From contig NZ_PQSQ01000014.1 of the NCBI RefSeq assembly GCF_002920575.1, forward strand, positions 51,439 to 115,438: a stretch of 64,000 nt of DNA. Reading direction: 5' to 3'. A program made the translations under genes and the position numbers. Position 1 is the stretch's first letter. Every line of letters begins with the position of its first letter. Below the pieces are notes generated by a model, which searched no databases, was not told the origin of the DNA, and worked only from the letters and a program-made list of their open reading frames with translations. The DNA comes from Streptomyces sp. Ru73 (GTDB lineage: Bacteria; Actinomycetota; Actinomycetes; Streptomycetales; Streptomycetaceae). Below, piece by piece: positions 25,468 to 34,344 of this stretch.

Positions 25468-26364
25468 ATGCGACGCCTCGTGGTCCTCGACGCCCCGTCC
25501 AACCTCGGCCTCCGGCCGCCCGCCGAAGGCACCGTGCCCGGCTGCTACAAGCTGGCGGGCGCGCTGCGCGACCGGCGGCTGGTGCAGCGGCTCGGCGCGT
25601 ACGAGGGCGGGGTCGTCGTGCCGCCCCGGTACGACCGCGGCGGCTGGCGGCCGGGCGACGGGGTGTTCAACGCCGCCGCCCTCGCCGCGTACACCCGCAA
25701 GCTCGCCGACCGCATCGAACACCACGTACGCGCTGGGGACTTCCCCGTGGTGCTGGGCGGGGACTGCTCCATCCAGCTCGGCGCCTCGCTCGCCCTCCGC
25801 CGCATCGGCCGGTACGGCATCGCCGTCCTGGACGGTTCGGCGGACTTCCGGCATCCGGGCAACGCCGCCCACGTCGGCGCCGCGGGCGGCGAGGAACTGG
25901 CCCTCGCCACCGGGCGCGGCCAGCCGGACCTGACGGACCTCGAAGGGCTGCGGCCGTACCTGAAGGACGAGGACGTACGGGTCCTCGGCATCCGGGACGA
26001 CGACACCGAGCGGGCCGAACTCGCCGAGCTGAAGATCATGAATGCCACGGTGGGCGAGATCCGCGAGTGGGGCGCGGCGGAGCTGGCCCGCGCCGTGCTG
26101 CGCACCCTCGAAGCCCCGGTGACCGGGGGCTTCTGGGTGCACCTGGACGCGGACGTGCTGGATCCGTCCGTGATGCCCGCCGTCGACAGCCCCGACCCCG
26201 GCGGCTTGCTGCCCGGCGAACTGGGCACGCTGCTGCGCACCTTCGTGCGGTCCGAGCGGTGCGTCGGCCTCAACGTCACCATCTACGACCCGGACCTCGA
26301 CCCCGACGGCTCCTGCGCGGCGCTGCTCGCGGACGTCGTCGTGGAAGCGCTCGTCGGGAGCTGA
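25468..26364 (+). CDS. Arginase/agmatinase-fold protein with altered metal ligands
   Basis: 298 residues, ureohydrolase fold. The three metal motifs are visible but changed: GGDHS is GGDCS (Cys100), DAHxD is DGSAD (Asp122, Ser124, Asp126), while the third, DADVLDP with Asp227 and Asp229, is intact, and the loop DSPDPGG resembles the family's GTPxPGG. Arginases bind two Mn ions with two His and four Asp; here both His are lost. It may bind a different metal, a single metal, or be non-hydrolytic. The ATG at 25468 is preferred over an upstream GTG because homology begins MRRLVVLDAPSNLG. Confidence 0.8.
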   Translation: MRRLVVLDAPSNLGLRPPAEGTVPGCYKLAGALRDRRLVQRLGAYEGGVVVPPRYDRGGWRPGDGVFNAAALAAYTRKLADRIEHHVRAGDFPVVLGGDCSIQLGASLALRRIGRYGIAVLDGSADFRHPGNAAHVGAAGGEELALATGRGQPDLTDLEGLRPYLKDEDVRVLGIRDDDTERAELAELKIMNATVGEIREWGAAELARAVLRTLEAPVTGGFWVHLDADVLDPSVMPAVDSPDPGGLLPGELGTLLRTFVRSERCVGLNVTIYDPDLDPDGSCAALLADVVVEALVGS

Positions 26365-26396
26365 CCGCGGGAGGGAGCTGACCGCGGGCCGGCGCG

Positions 26397-27563
26397 TCAG
26401 CCCGCCAGCGCCGCCAGTTCGCAGCCCGCGTGCAGGAAGGCGCCCACGCCGAAGTCGGCCGTGGTGTCCGGGCCGACCGGCTGGCTCGACTCGGGCCGGT
26501 CGCCGACGCCCTGGACGTGGCCGAGGAAGCCGTCGGGGTGCACCGCCGTGGTGGTCAGGCCGTGCCAGGCGCGCACCGCCACCGGGAGGTACCGCGCACG
26601 CGGCACGAGCCGGGTGCGCAGCGCGTAGGCGGTGGCGTACAGGAAGAAGGACGTGCCGCTCGTCTCGGGGCCCGGGAGGTGCGCGGGGTCGGCGAGGTTC
26701 ACGTTCCAGAACCCGTCGGCGCGCTGGACGGCGCGCAGCGCGGCCAGTTCGCGCATCAGCGTGGCGCGGTACTCCGGTACGTGCCGGGCGCCGGCGGGCA
26801 GCGTGCCGAGGACCTTGACGTGGGCGCCGGCCACCCAGCCGTTGCCGCGCGACCACAGGACGGGCCGGCCGTCCGGCGAGACGATCCCGCCGGGGAGGAA
26901 GCGCTTGTCGCGGTACCAGAGGCCGGCCTGCGGGGCGTACAGGCCGGGGCCGCCCTCCGCCGACTTGGTGTGCGTGTAGAGCGCGTACAGCTTGTCCCAG
27001 TAGGCCGGTTCGGCGCGCAGTTCGCCGAGGCGGGCGAACGGCGGCATGGCCATGTGCAGCGCGTCGTCCCACCACCAGTCGTCGTTCTTCTCCGGCCGGT
27101 CGGTGAAGACCATCCGGTGCAGCGAGTCCTCGATGGCGGCGATCTTCCCCGGCTCGGGTTCCAGTGCGTACAGGTCGAGGTAGGTCTGGCCGGCGCAGTG
27201 GTCGTCGGCGTGCCGGGTGGTGACGCCGTTGTTCAGCGCGTAGTCGTGGCCCTCGGCCCAGCCGCGTGCGTAGGCCAGGTAGCGGGGGTCGCGGGTGAGG
27301 CGGTGGAGGGCCATCAGCCCGCTGAAGAAGGTGGCGCGGGCCCACTTGTTGTCGCCGGGGTCGGCGTGCGCGCCGATCCAGTGGTCGGCGACCCGGCGGA
27401 GCACGGCCGTGATCTCGGCCGCGGTGGGGAGCGGTCCGGGCGGGCCGGCGGGCGCCGCGGCGCGGGCGGTGGCGGGGAGTGCCGGTACGGCGGCGAACGC
27501 GGCGCCCGCCGCGAGGACGCGCCGCCGTGCCGGCTGTCGTCCGGGGTGCCCGAGGTGTGTCAT
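26397..27563 (-). CDS. Glycoside hydrolase family 105/88, Tat-exported
   Basis: 388 residues. A twin-arginine signal (ARRRVLAAGAAFAAVPALP, cut near residue 34) directs folded export. The catalytic (alpha/alpha)6 barrel includes WARATFFSGLMALHRLTRD, DDHCAGQTYLDLY and WWWDDALHMAMPPFARLG, typical of unsaturated rhamnogalacturonyl/glucuronyl hydrolases like YteR, followed by RGNGWVAGA and DGFWNVNLADP. These enzymes remove unsaturated uronic acid from pectin- or glycosaminoglycan-derived oligosaccharides. No lyase or transporter is next to it here. It is convergent with the arginase-like gene. Confidence 0.88.
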   Translation of the reverse strand: MTHLGHPGRQPARRRVLAAGAAFAAVPALPATARAAAPAGPPGPLPTAAEITAVLRRVADHWIGAHADPGDNKWARATFFSGLMALHRLTRDPRYLAYARGWAEGHDYALNNGVTTRHADDHCAGQTYLDLYALEPEPGKIAAIEDSLHRMVFTDRPEKNDDWWWDDALHMAMPPFARLGELRAEPAYWDKLYALYTHTKSAEGGPGLYAPQAGLWYRDKRFLPGGIVSPDGRPVLWSRGNGWVAGAHVKVLGTLPAGARHVPEYRATLMRELAALRAVQRADGFWNVNLADPAHLPGPETSGTSFFLYATAYALRTRLVPRARYLPVAVRAWHGLTTTAVHPDGFLGHVQGVGDRPESSQPVGPDTTADFGVGAFLHAGCELAALAG

Positions 27564-27624
27564 GCCTGCGCCCTTTCCGCCGACGGAAGCCACGCGCGTC
27601 ACGCAAGCCATACGGCTCACGTAC

Positions 27625-27639
27625 GTGAACATCGTTCAC
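27625..27639. promoter_or_regulatory. Operator candidate upstream of the GH105 gene
   Basis: Perfect inverted repeat GTGAAC-ATC-GTTCAC, 15 bp, 62 bp upstream of the GH105 start. The half-site resembles the GTGAA/TTCAC half-sites at 23015-23046, so a shared sugar regulator is possible. Confidence 0.5.
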
Positions 27640-27693
27640 CCACGCGGCGCACAGAATGGCACGCCAACTCCCGTCAGCGGAAGGGGACTTGCC

Positions 27694-29241
27694 TCAGATC
27701 CTGGTGTCCCGGCCCGCCCAGTACGGCTCGCGCAGCCGCCGTTTGAAGAGCTTGCCGGACGGGTCGCGGGGCAGTGCGGCCTCGAAGACGACGGTCCTCG
27801 GGACCTTGTAGGCGGCGAGCCGGGCCGCGACGTGGGCGCGGACGTCGTCGGCGGTGAGCCCGGCGGCCGGGTCGGCCTGCACGTGCGCGGCCAGCGCCTC
27901 CCCGTACTCCTCGTCCGGGATGCCGAAGACCGCGGCGTCCCGTACGCCTTCCAGCGACAGCAGGCAGCCCTCGATCTCCGCCGGGTAGATGTTGACCCCG
28001 CCGGAGATGACCATGTCGTTCAGGCGGTCGCTGAGGTAGAGGTAGCCGTCCTCGTCGAGGTGGCCGATGTCGCCGATGGTGACGTAGCCGGGCAGGTTCG
28101 GCGCCTCCATCCGGGCGCGCTTGGCGGGGTCGCCGAGGTAGGTGAAGCGCGGCCAGGTGTCGGCCGGTCTGAGGTAGATCTCGCCGGTCTCGCCGGGCGG
28201 CAGCACCTGTCCGTCGGGCCCGAGCACGGCGACCGCGCAGGTGCCCTCCGCGTGCCCGACCGTGCCCGGGTGGGCCAGCCACTGCTCGCTGTCGCACCAG
28301 GTCACGGCGCCGGTCTCGCTGCCGCCGTAGTACTCGCGGAGCACCGGCCCGAGCCAGTCGATCATCGCGTGCTTGACGTGCTGCGGACAGGGCGCAGCGG
28401 CGTGCACGACCGAGGTGAGGGAGGACAGGTCGTACCGCTCACGGACCTCCTTCGGCAGCCGGAGCAGGCGCACCAGCATGGTGGGGACGACCTGCACGTT
28501 CTCGATGCGGTGCGCCTCGATCAGCCGCAGGAACTCCTCGGCGTCGAAGCGCGGCATGAGGGTGATGTCCAGGCCGCAGGCGACCGCGAGCACGGCGTGC
28601 TGGCTGGGCGAGGCGTGGTACAGCGGCGCCGGGATCATGGTCCGGCCGCCGGGGCGCACGGCGAAGTAGGAGAGGAAGTTGGCCACCGCGTCGGGCAGTG
28701 CGGCGGCCGGGACGGGCTCGCGCAGCACGCCCTTGGGGCGGCCGGTGGTGCCGGAGCTGTAGATCACGGTGGAGGGCCGGTCGGGCACCGGCTCGGCCAG
28801 CGGCGCGTGACCGGCCAGCCAGTCGTCCAGGACCGGATGCGCACCGCTGACCGGGGGCGCGGGAAAGCCGCAGGCCGCGGCGACGCCTTCGGGCACGGGC
28901 GCCTCGATGACGTGCACCCCTGCGGGCAGGTGCGCGGTGACGGCGGGCAGCATGTCGGAGTGGACGAAGACGGCGCGGCTGCCGCTGTCGGTGAGGACGT
29001 GACGCAGGTCGTCGCGGCGGAAGTGCCAGTTCACGGGCACCGCGGAGATGCCCGCCTGGGCGGCGCCGGTGGTGACTTCCAGGTAGGCCGGTTCATTGCG
29101 CATGACCACCGAGATCCGGTCACCCGGCGCGATACCGAGGGCCCGCAGTCCGGTGGCGATGCGGGCGGCGCGTTCCTGGAAGGCGGGGTAGGGGCGTTCG
29201 TGCCCCGCGGAGCGGATGGCGGGTGCGGACGCGAGATCCAT
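27694..29241 (-). CDS. Acyl-CoA synthetase / AMP-dependent ligase
   Basis: 515 residues, ANL superfamily. P-loop-like motif YSSGTTGRPKGV, adenylate-binding YYGGSETGAVTW and the hinge region YLSDRLNDMVISGGVNIYPAEIE followed by a C-terminal lysine in DPSGKLFKRRL. It should activate a carboxylic acid as its AMP ester and transfer it to CoA. Chain length is unknown. GGAGG precedes the ATG at 29241. Monocistronic here, with no dehydrogenase or thioesterase beside it. Confidence 0.9.
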   Translation of the reverse strand: MDLASAPAIRSAGHERPYPAFQERAARIATGLRALGIAPGDRISVVMRNEPAYLEVTTGAAQAGISAVPVNWHFRRDDLRHVLTDSGSRAVFVHSDMLPAVTAHLPAGVHVIEAPVPEGVAAACGFPAPPVSGAHPVLDDWLAGHAPLAEPVPDRPSTVIYSSGTTGRPKGVLREPVPAAALPDAVANFLSYFAVRPGGRTMIPAPLYHASPSQHAVLAVACGLDITLMPRFDAEEFLRLIEAHRIENVQVVPTMLVRLLRLPKEVRERYDLSSLTSVVHAAAPCPQHVKHAMIDWLGPVLREYYGGSETGAVTWCDSEQWLAHPGTVGHAEGTCAVAVLGPDGQVLPPGETGEIYLRPADTWPRFTYLGDPAKRARMEAPNLPGYVTIGDIGHLDEDGYLYLSDRLNDMVISGGVNIYPAEIEGCLLSLEGVRDAAVFGIPDEEYGEALAAHVQADPAAGLTADDVRAHVAARLAAYKVPRTVVFEAALPRDPSGKLFKRRLREPYWAGRDTRI

Positions 29242-29446
29242 GCAGCCTCCAATGATTTTCGGCTCGCGCACATCAAACCGGCAGCGCCGGGGATTGACCA
29301 GGGTGCTCACACCGGAAAACACCGGGCCGCTGACGGTGCATCAGCGTCACGACGGGGGTTCGCCCCCGGTGGTGCCGGCGGCATCGGCTGCCGCAGGGCG
29401 CGCGTCGGGGCGCCGGGGCCGGCCCGCGCTCCTATGCTGAGGAGAC

Positions 29447-30022
29447 ATGGAGTCCAACGACATTCTGCGCCGGCACGGCGAGGCCATCGACCTGTTCGGG
29501 GACCGCGTCCACGCCGTGCGCGACGACCAGTGGGACGCCCCGACGCCGTGCACGGACTGGACGGTGCGGGACCTGGTGAACCACCTGACCGCCGAGCAGC
29601 TGTGGGTGCCACGGCTGGTGCGGGACGGGGCCACGATGGAGGAGGTCGGCGACGCCTTCGACGGCGATGTCCTGGGCGACGACCCGGTGGCGGTCTGGGA
29701 CCGTGCCGCGGTCGCGGCGGTCGCGGCGTTCAGCGAGCCCGGCGCCCTGGACCGGGAGGCGCACCTCTCGTACGGCACGAGCGGCGCGGCCGCGTACTGC
29801 AGCCAGATGACGATGGACGCGGTGGTGCACGCCTGGGACCTGTCACGGGCGATCGGCGCGTCGGAGGAGCTTCCGGGCGAGCTGGTCGGCCATGCGCTGC
29901 GGGAGGTCGAGCCGTACGCGGCGGAGCTGAGCAAGTCCGGACTGTTCGCGCCCGCGGTCGAGCCCCCGGCCGGCGCCGATGAGCTGACCCGGCTGCTGTG
30001 TCTGCTGGGCCGCCGTCCGTAG
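29447..30022 (+). CDS. TIGR03086-type DinB-like metal-binding protein
   Basis: 191 residues. The opening (RHGEAIDLFGDRVHAVRDDQ), TPCTDWTVRDLVNHLTAEQLW and DAVVHAWDLSRAIG mark the actinobacterial TIGR03086 / mycothiol-dependent maleylpyruvate isomerase-like family. His residues in NHL and VHAWD would bind a divalent metal. Related proteins are mycothiol S-transferases used in detoxification. The substrate is unknown. The gene ends 61 bp before a shared hairpin. Confidence 0.85.
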   Translation: MESNDILRRHGEAIDLFGDRVHAVRDDQWDAPTPCTDWTVRDLVNHLTAEQLWVPRLVRDGATMEEVGDAFDGDVLGDDPVAVWDRAAVAAVAAFSEPGALDREAHLSYGTSGAAAYCSQMTMDAVVHAWDLSRAIGASEELPGELVGHALREVEPYAAELSKSGLFAPAVEPPAGADELTRLLCLLGRRP

Positions 30023-30083
30023 GCAGCGGCCACAACGGCGTTCCGGCGCGGTCAGCCGCGCCCGGAGCGCATCATCGGGGAGA

Positions 30084-30106
30084 GCCGGCCGGGTCACCCG
30101 GCCGGC
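30084..30106. terminator. Bidirectional hairpin between convergent genes
   Basis: GCCGGCCGGG-TCA-CCCGGCCGGC, 10-bp arms. It follows the + strand TIGR03086 gene and lies 8 bp past the stop of the small minus-strand ORF at 30115. Confidence 0.7.
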
Positions 30107-30114
30107 CGTACGCG

Positions 30115-30288
30115 TCAGTCGATACCGCGGAAGATGTGCTGCTCGGTCGCGGATTCGTCCTCGCAGCCCGCCAGGTGGACCGGGGCGCAGCGGCTCCAGA
30201 CCTCCAGGTTGCGGACCTCCCGGATGCGCCCCTGGCGCTCGCCCTGCTTCGGTCGGGGCTGCTTGCTGATCGTCTGCTCCGGTGCCAC
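30115..30288 (-). CDS. Small protein or peptide precursor, 57 residues, unknown
   Basis: Starts at GTG 30288 with AAGGAG six bases upstream (a second GTG lies one codon earlier). It encodes MAPEQTISKQ, a basic Gln/Arg/Lys-rich stretch (residues 11-26), then LEVWSRCAPVHLAGCEDE with two cysteines eight apart, and ends HIFRGID. A terminator hairpin follows the stop by 8 bp. The ribosome binding site, terminator and polar leader-like composition argue that it is real. No maturase gene adjoins it, so calling it a modified-peptide precursor would be speculation. Confidence 0.55.
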   Translation of the reverse strand: MAPEQTISKQPRPKQGERQGRIREVRNLEVWSRCAPVHLAGCEDESATEQHIFRGID

Positions 30289-30628
30289 CACGCACTCCTT
30301 AGCCAAAGGGATGAGGTACTGACGCGGTGGCGCCGTATGTCACAACCGGGAGTTCGGCCATGGTTCGTGGCGCATCCCGCGACGGGCCGAGGATGTCGGC
30401 ATCTCCCAGACAGGTCGTCCGTCGTCGCCCAGCCTAACGACATGAGTGCCCCACTGCTCGGCAATTACCGTCGATAGGGTCACAGGACGGAGAAACCGCC
30501 CCCGCACGGCGGGTTTCGGCCATGGTGGCGGCGTGTGACAGGCATCTTACGACGTGCCCGCGCGCGGCCTTGCGACACGGGCGCAGCCCGGTGGGCACAG
30601 TGGCCGCCACGGTGCTACGGATAGGCAG
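30289..30628. other. Divergent intergenic region
   Basis: 340 bp between the small minus-strand ORF and the lipase-maturation-factor gene. It should hold promoters for both. Slightly AT-richer near 30290-30330 and 30450-30480; no clear palindrome seen. Confidence 0.4.
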
Positions 30629-32062
30629 ATGGAGTGGTTCCCGGCACCGGAGTACTGGCTGGGCCGGCTGGTCTTCCAGCGGGCCCTGGCCGCGCTGTAC
30701 GTGATCGCGTTCGTCTCGGCCGCGCTGCAGTTCAGGGCGCTGATCGGGGAGCGCGGGATGACCCCGGTGCCGGAGTTCGTGCGCCGGGTGCCCTTCCGCA
30801 AGGCCCCCTCGGTCTTCCACTGGCGCTTCTCCGACCGGTTCTTCGCGGGCTGGGCGTGGGCGGGCGCCGCGCTGTCGGCGGCCGTGCTGGCGGGCGCCGC
30901 TGACGCCGTGCCGCTGTGGGTGTCCATGGTGTGGTGGGCCGCGCTGTGGGCGATGTACCTCTCGATCGTCAACGTGGGCCAGACCTGGTACGGCTTCGGC
31001 TGGGAGACCCTGCTGCTGGAGACCGGGGCGCTGGCCGTCTTCCTGGGCAACGCGCGCACCGCGCCGCCCGTCCTCGTGCTGTGGCTGCTGCGCTGGCTGC
31101 TGTTCCGGCTGGAGTTCGGCGCGGGGCTGATCAAGATGCGCGGCGACCCGTGCTGGCGGGACCTGACCTGCCTGTACTACCACCACGAGACGCAGCCGAT
31201 GCCGGGCCCGCTGAGCTGGTTCTTCCACCATCTGCCGAAGCCGGTGCACCGGGTGGAGACGGCCGCGAACCACGTCGCGCAGCTGGGCGCCCCCGTGCTG
31301 CTCTTCACCCCGCAGCCGGTGGCCACCTGGGCAGCCCTGGCGATGATCGTCACCCAGCTGTGGCTGGTGCTCTCCGGCAACTTCGCCTGGCTGAACTGGC
31401 TGACGATCGTGATCGCGGTGTCCGTCGTGGACGCCTCGGCCGTGGGCCTCGGCGGCCTCGCCGGGCCGCCGGCGCACCTCGCCCCGCCCCCGCTCTGGTA
31501 CGAGGTGCTGGTCATCGCCGTGACCGCGGCCGTCCTCGTGCTCAGCTACCGCCCGGCCCGCAACCTGCTCTCCCGCCGGCAGCGGATGAACACCTCCTTC
31601 GAGCCGCTGCACCTGGTCAACGCGTACGGCGCCTTCGGCTCCATCACCCGGGTCCGGCACGAGGTGGTCATCGAGGGCACGGCGGACGAGGTGATCACCG
31701 ATGCCACCGAGTGGCGGGAGTACGGGTTCAAGGGCAAGCCGGGTGACGTGCGGCGGCTGCCGCGCCCCTTCGCGCCGTACCACCTGCGGCTGGATTGGCT
31801 GATGTGGTTCGCGGCGCTGTCGCCGGGCTACGCGAGCCGCTGGTTCGGCCCGTTCCTCGAACGGCTGCTCGAAAATGACCGGGACACGCTGCGGCTGCTG
31901 CGCCACAACCCCTTCCCCGGCGAGCCGCCCCGCCACGTACGCGCCCTGTACTACCGCTACCGCTTCACGACCTGGCGGGAACTGCGGGAGACCGGCGCGT
32001 GGTGGCACCGGGAGCCGGTACGGCAGTTCTTCCCGCCGACAGCTCTGCGCGGAAGGATCTGA
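30629..32062 (+). CDS. Lipase maturation factor family membrane protein
   Basis: 477 residues with about eight hydrophobic helices in the first 340. GWETLLLETGALAVFLGN, LLFRLEFGAGLIKMRGDPCW, DLTCLYYHHETQPMPGPLSW and WLVLSGNFAWLNWLTIV are characteristic of the LMF1/LMF2 family, which in animals helps lipases fold in the ER; the bacterial role is unknown. The C-terminal soluble domain (from about 320) ends with YYRYRFTTWRELRETGAWW. The ATG at 30629 begins the homology. Its last 98 bases overlap the 3' end of the TPR gene on the other strand. Confidence 0.88.
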   Translation: MEWFPAPEYWLGRLVFQRALAALYVIAFVSAALQFRALIGERGMTPVPEFVRRVPFRKAPSVFHWRFSDRFFAGWAWAGAALSAAVLAGAADAVPLWVSMVWWAALWAMYLSIVNVGQTWYGFGWETLLLETGALAVFLGNARTAPPVLVLWLLRWLLFRLEFGAGLIKMRGDPCWRDLTCLYYHHETQPMPGPLSWFFHHLPKPVHRVETAANHVAQLGAPVLLFTPQPVATWAALAMIVTQLWLVLSGNFAWLNWLTIVIAVSVVDASAVGLGGLAGPPAHLAPPPLWYEVLVIAVTAAVLVLSYRPARNLLSRRQRMNTSFEPLHLVNAYGAFGSITRVRHEVVIEGTADEVITDATEWREYGFKGKPGDVRRLPRPFAPYHLRLDWLMWFAALSPGYASRWFGPFLERLLENDRDTLRLLRHNPFPGEPPRHVRALYYRYRFTTWRELRETGAWWHREPVRQFFPPTALRGRI

Positions 32063-33044
32063 CCATGTCCCGGGCGTGCCGCAGCCCGATCCGGGTGACC
32101 TCCCGCTCCACGTCGTCCAGCTCGGCGCACACCTCGTCGTACGGCCGGCCCAGGTGCGCCCCGGACTTCACCAGGCCCAGCCGCGCGAGCGCCGTGCCCC
32201 GCGGCTCCGACATGGACCGGAACTCCGCCAGCGCGCCCCGGTAGACCACCGCGGCCTCCTCGTAGCGGCCGGCCCGGTACAGCACGTTGCCGCGCATCTT
32301 GTGGTTGTAGGCCAGCGCCCCCGCGAGGTCCAGCTCCCGGCAGAGCGCCTCACCGCGGCTCAGCAGCCGCAGCGCCGCCTCCGTCTCCCCCAGCACGGAC
32401 CGCACGTCGGCCACGCCCCGCAGCGACCAGGCGAGCCCCCGCCAGTCCTCGGCCTCCTCGGCGACCCGGGCGGACTCCTCGAACAGCTCCAGCGCCTTGT
32501 CGTAGCCGCCGGTGTTGCGGTGCATCTGCGCGATCCCCGACATCGCCCACACCATGTGCCGCGCCTCGCCGTGCGCCCTGGCCTGCGCCAGCAGCTCCTC
32601 GTGCAGTTCGGCGACGGCCTCGTAGTCCCCCTGTATCCGGCCGGTCTCGGCGAGCCCGGCCAGCGCGTACCCGTGCGCGAGGCGGTCGCCGCTCGGCTCG
32701 GCGAACGCGACGGCGGCCGCGAGCAGCCGGCGGGCGAGCGCGAGCCGGCCGCACTGGCGGGCGAGGGTGCCGCCGCTCCACAGCGCCCAGGCCATCCCGC
32801 CGGGGTCCCCCGCGGCCCGCGCGCTGCGGTAGCTGGCCCGCCACGCGGCCCCGGCCTCCGCGACCCGCCCCAGCCGCCGGCCGGCCTCCGCCTCCGCGAG
32901 CGCGGCGCGTGCGGCCTCCCGCGGCCCGTCGGCCGTCCCGCGCGCTCTGCGGGCCGCCGCGAGCACGTCCTCGTACGAGGAGTTCACACTCAACTCCGCC
33001 CCCAGCTCCCCCTGATACTCCGGAGCGAATGCCTTCCCGTACAT
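31965..33044 (-). CDS. Tetratricopeptide-repeat protein
   Basis: 359 residues. Repeated helical pairs such as GDYEAVAELHEELLAQARAH, GGYDKALELFEESARVAEEA, GETEAALRLLSRGEALCREL and GRYEEAAVVYRGALAEF show at least five TPR units over about residues 60-320. TPR proteins act as protein-binding scaffolds. Streptomycete examples often accompany regulatory partners, but none is evident here. AGGAGG is well placed before the ATG at 33044. The 3' end overlaps the lipase-maturation gene tail-to-tail. Confidence 0.82.
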   Translation of the reverse strand: MYGKAFAPEYQGELGAELSVNSSYEDVLAAARRARGTADGPREAARAALAEAEAGRRLGRVAEAGAAWRASYRSARAAGDPGGMAWALWSGGTLARQCGRLALARRLLAAAVAFAEPSGDRLAHGYALAGLAETGRIQGDYEAVAELHEELLAQARAHGEARHMVWAMSGIAQMHRNTGGYDKALELFEESARVAEEAEDWRGLAWSLRGVADVRSVLGETEAALRLLSRGEALCRELDLAGALAYNHKMRGNVLYRAGRYEEAAVVYRGALAEFRSMSEPRGTALARLGLVKSGAHLGRPYDEVCAELDDVEREVTRIGLRHARDMVRSFRAELSAGRTAVPAPGATTRRSPAVPARS

Positions 33045-33324
33045 CGCGGTCCTCCTGGTCACATGCGTCGGTCGGTCATCGACGCTATGTGCCGGGGAAG
33101 CCGCCACACGTCCCTCCACCTGCGGTGATTCCGGTCGCTCTCGGGATGTACGGACGCGCTGCCGATCACCCTGGAGATGTACGGGGTGTCCCCTAGGGGG
33201 AGGAGGCGCGGGCCGGGGGCGACGAAGGATGTACGGGCCGTTCCGCCCTGCGCAGGAGGCCGCGGCCGGGGACGGCGGTGAGGATTCCAGGGGCGACCGG
33301 CCACACACACCAGGGGGAGAACGG

Positions 33325-34344
33325 ATGACGCACCGCCGCGGCAGAACAGCCACCACTTCCAGGACCACCCCGTCCACGTCCACTGCGTCCACGGCCACCG
33401 CGTCCACGGCGGGCGCCCTGCGCGGGGCCCTCGTCGGCGGCCTCGTGATGGCGACGGCGCTGGGGGCCGGCACCGTCCTCGGCCCGGCCGCCGCCGCGGG
33501 CCTCGGCCTCTCCGGGCTGCCTGCCCGGCTGCTGCCGGCCGCGCTGGTCAGCGCCCTCGCCGTACCGCTGCTCGTCGTCGCGCGCCGGGGCCGTGCCGGG
33601 CGCCCGCTCGGGTTCGGCGGCCCGCGCGCGAGCCTGCGCGCCTTCCTGACGGGTACGGGCGTGACGGCGGCCGCGGCGGCACTCGTGCTGGGCGCCGCCA
33701 CGGCCGCCGGGCTGCTGCGCTGGTCGCGCCCCGACCCCGGCGCCCTCGCCGGGTTCCTCGCCTCGAACGCGGTGGTCGCCCTGCTGCTCGAAGCGCTGCC
33801 GGAGGAGACGGCCCTGCGCGGCCACGCCTGGACGGCGCTGCGCGGACGGTTCGGCGGCACCGTGGCCGCGCTCGGCACCACCGCGGTCTTCCTGCTGGTA
33901 CCGGGGGCGTCGACGGTCGTGGGGGCGGGGACCGCGTGGCTCATCGGCGCGGAACGCCAGCCGGTCGGCTTCGCGCCCGGCGGGCAGCCCGCCGCGGACT
34001 ACCTCGTCCTGCTCGCGGTGTTCGGCCTGACCCTCGTCGCGGCCCGCACGGCCGTGGACCGGGCCCCGCTCTGGGCCGCCATCGGCGCGCACCTGACGTT
34101 CCTGACGGTGAACCGGATCGTGCTGGAGGGCGCGGAGCGGGGCGCGGGCTGGTCGGCCCGGCTCCTGACGCCGGACGCTGTCCTGCTCGTACCGGCGTAC
34201 CTGCTGGTCGCCGCCGCCGGGTTCCTCGTGTGCCGCCGGATCACACGGACACGCGCGGCCGAGCGGACCCTTCGGGCCGTGCGGGAGCGGCCGGGGCCGG
34301 ACGACGGGTCCCGCGCGTCGCGCCGGCGCGCCGTCGGGCGGTGA
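33325..34344 (+). CDS. CPBP family intramembrane protease (Abi/CAAX-like)
   Basis: 339 residues, about eight hydrophobic helices. The EExxxR motif of glutamate-type intramembrane proteases is present in LEALPEETALRGHAW (near residues 153-167), and a second motif His is in IGAHLTF. Bacterial members are linked to bacteriocin self-protection or signal processing. The ATG at 33325 with GGGGGAGA was chosen over an upstream one. A Thr/Ser-rich N-terminus (about 30 residues) precedes the first helix. The last 104 bases overlap the convergent permease gene. Confidence 0.85.
   Translation: MTHRRGRTATTSRTTPSTSTASTATASTAGALRGALVGGLVMATALGAGTVLGPAAAAGLGLSGLPARLLPAALVSALAVPLLVVARRGRAGRPLGFGGPRASLRAFLTGTGVTAAAAALVLGAATAAGLLRWSRPDPGALAGFLASNAVVALLLEALPEETALRGHAWTALRGRFGGTVAALGTTAVFLLVPGASTVVGAGTAWLIGAERQPVGFAPGGQPAADYLVLLAVFGLTLVAARTAVDRAPLWAAIGAHLTFLTVNRIVLEGAERGAGWSARLLTPDAVLLVPAYLLVAAAGFLVCRRITRTRAAERTLRAVRERPGPDDGSRASRRRAVGR

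Noticed and set aside
23743..27639. 1298-residue minus-strand open frame across the isomerase operon and the arginase-like gene
   Set aside because: Antisense shadow; covers four genuine genes with intact active sites.
33193..34092. Minus-strand ORF over the CPBP protease gene
   Set aside because: Arg/Gly-rich shadow without motifs; the + strand protein has hydrophobic helices and the EExxxR motif.
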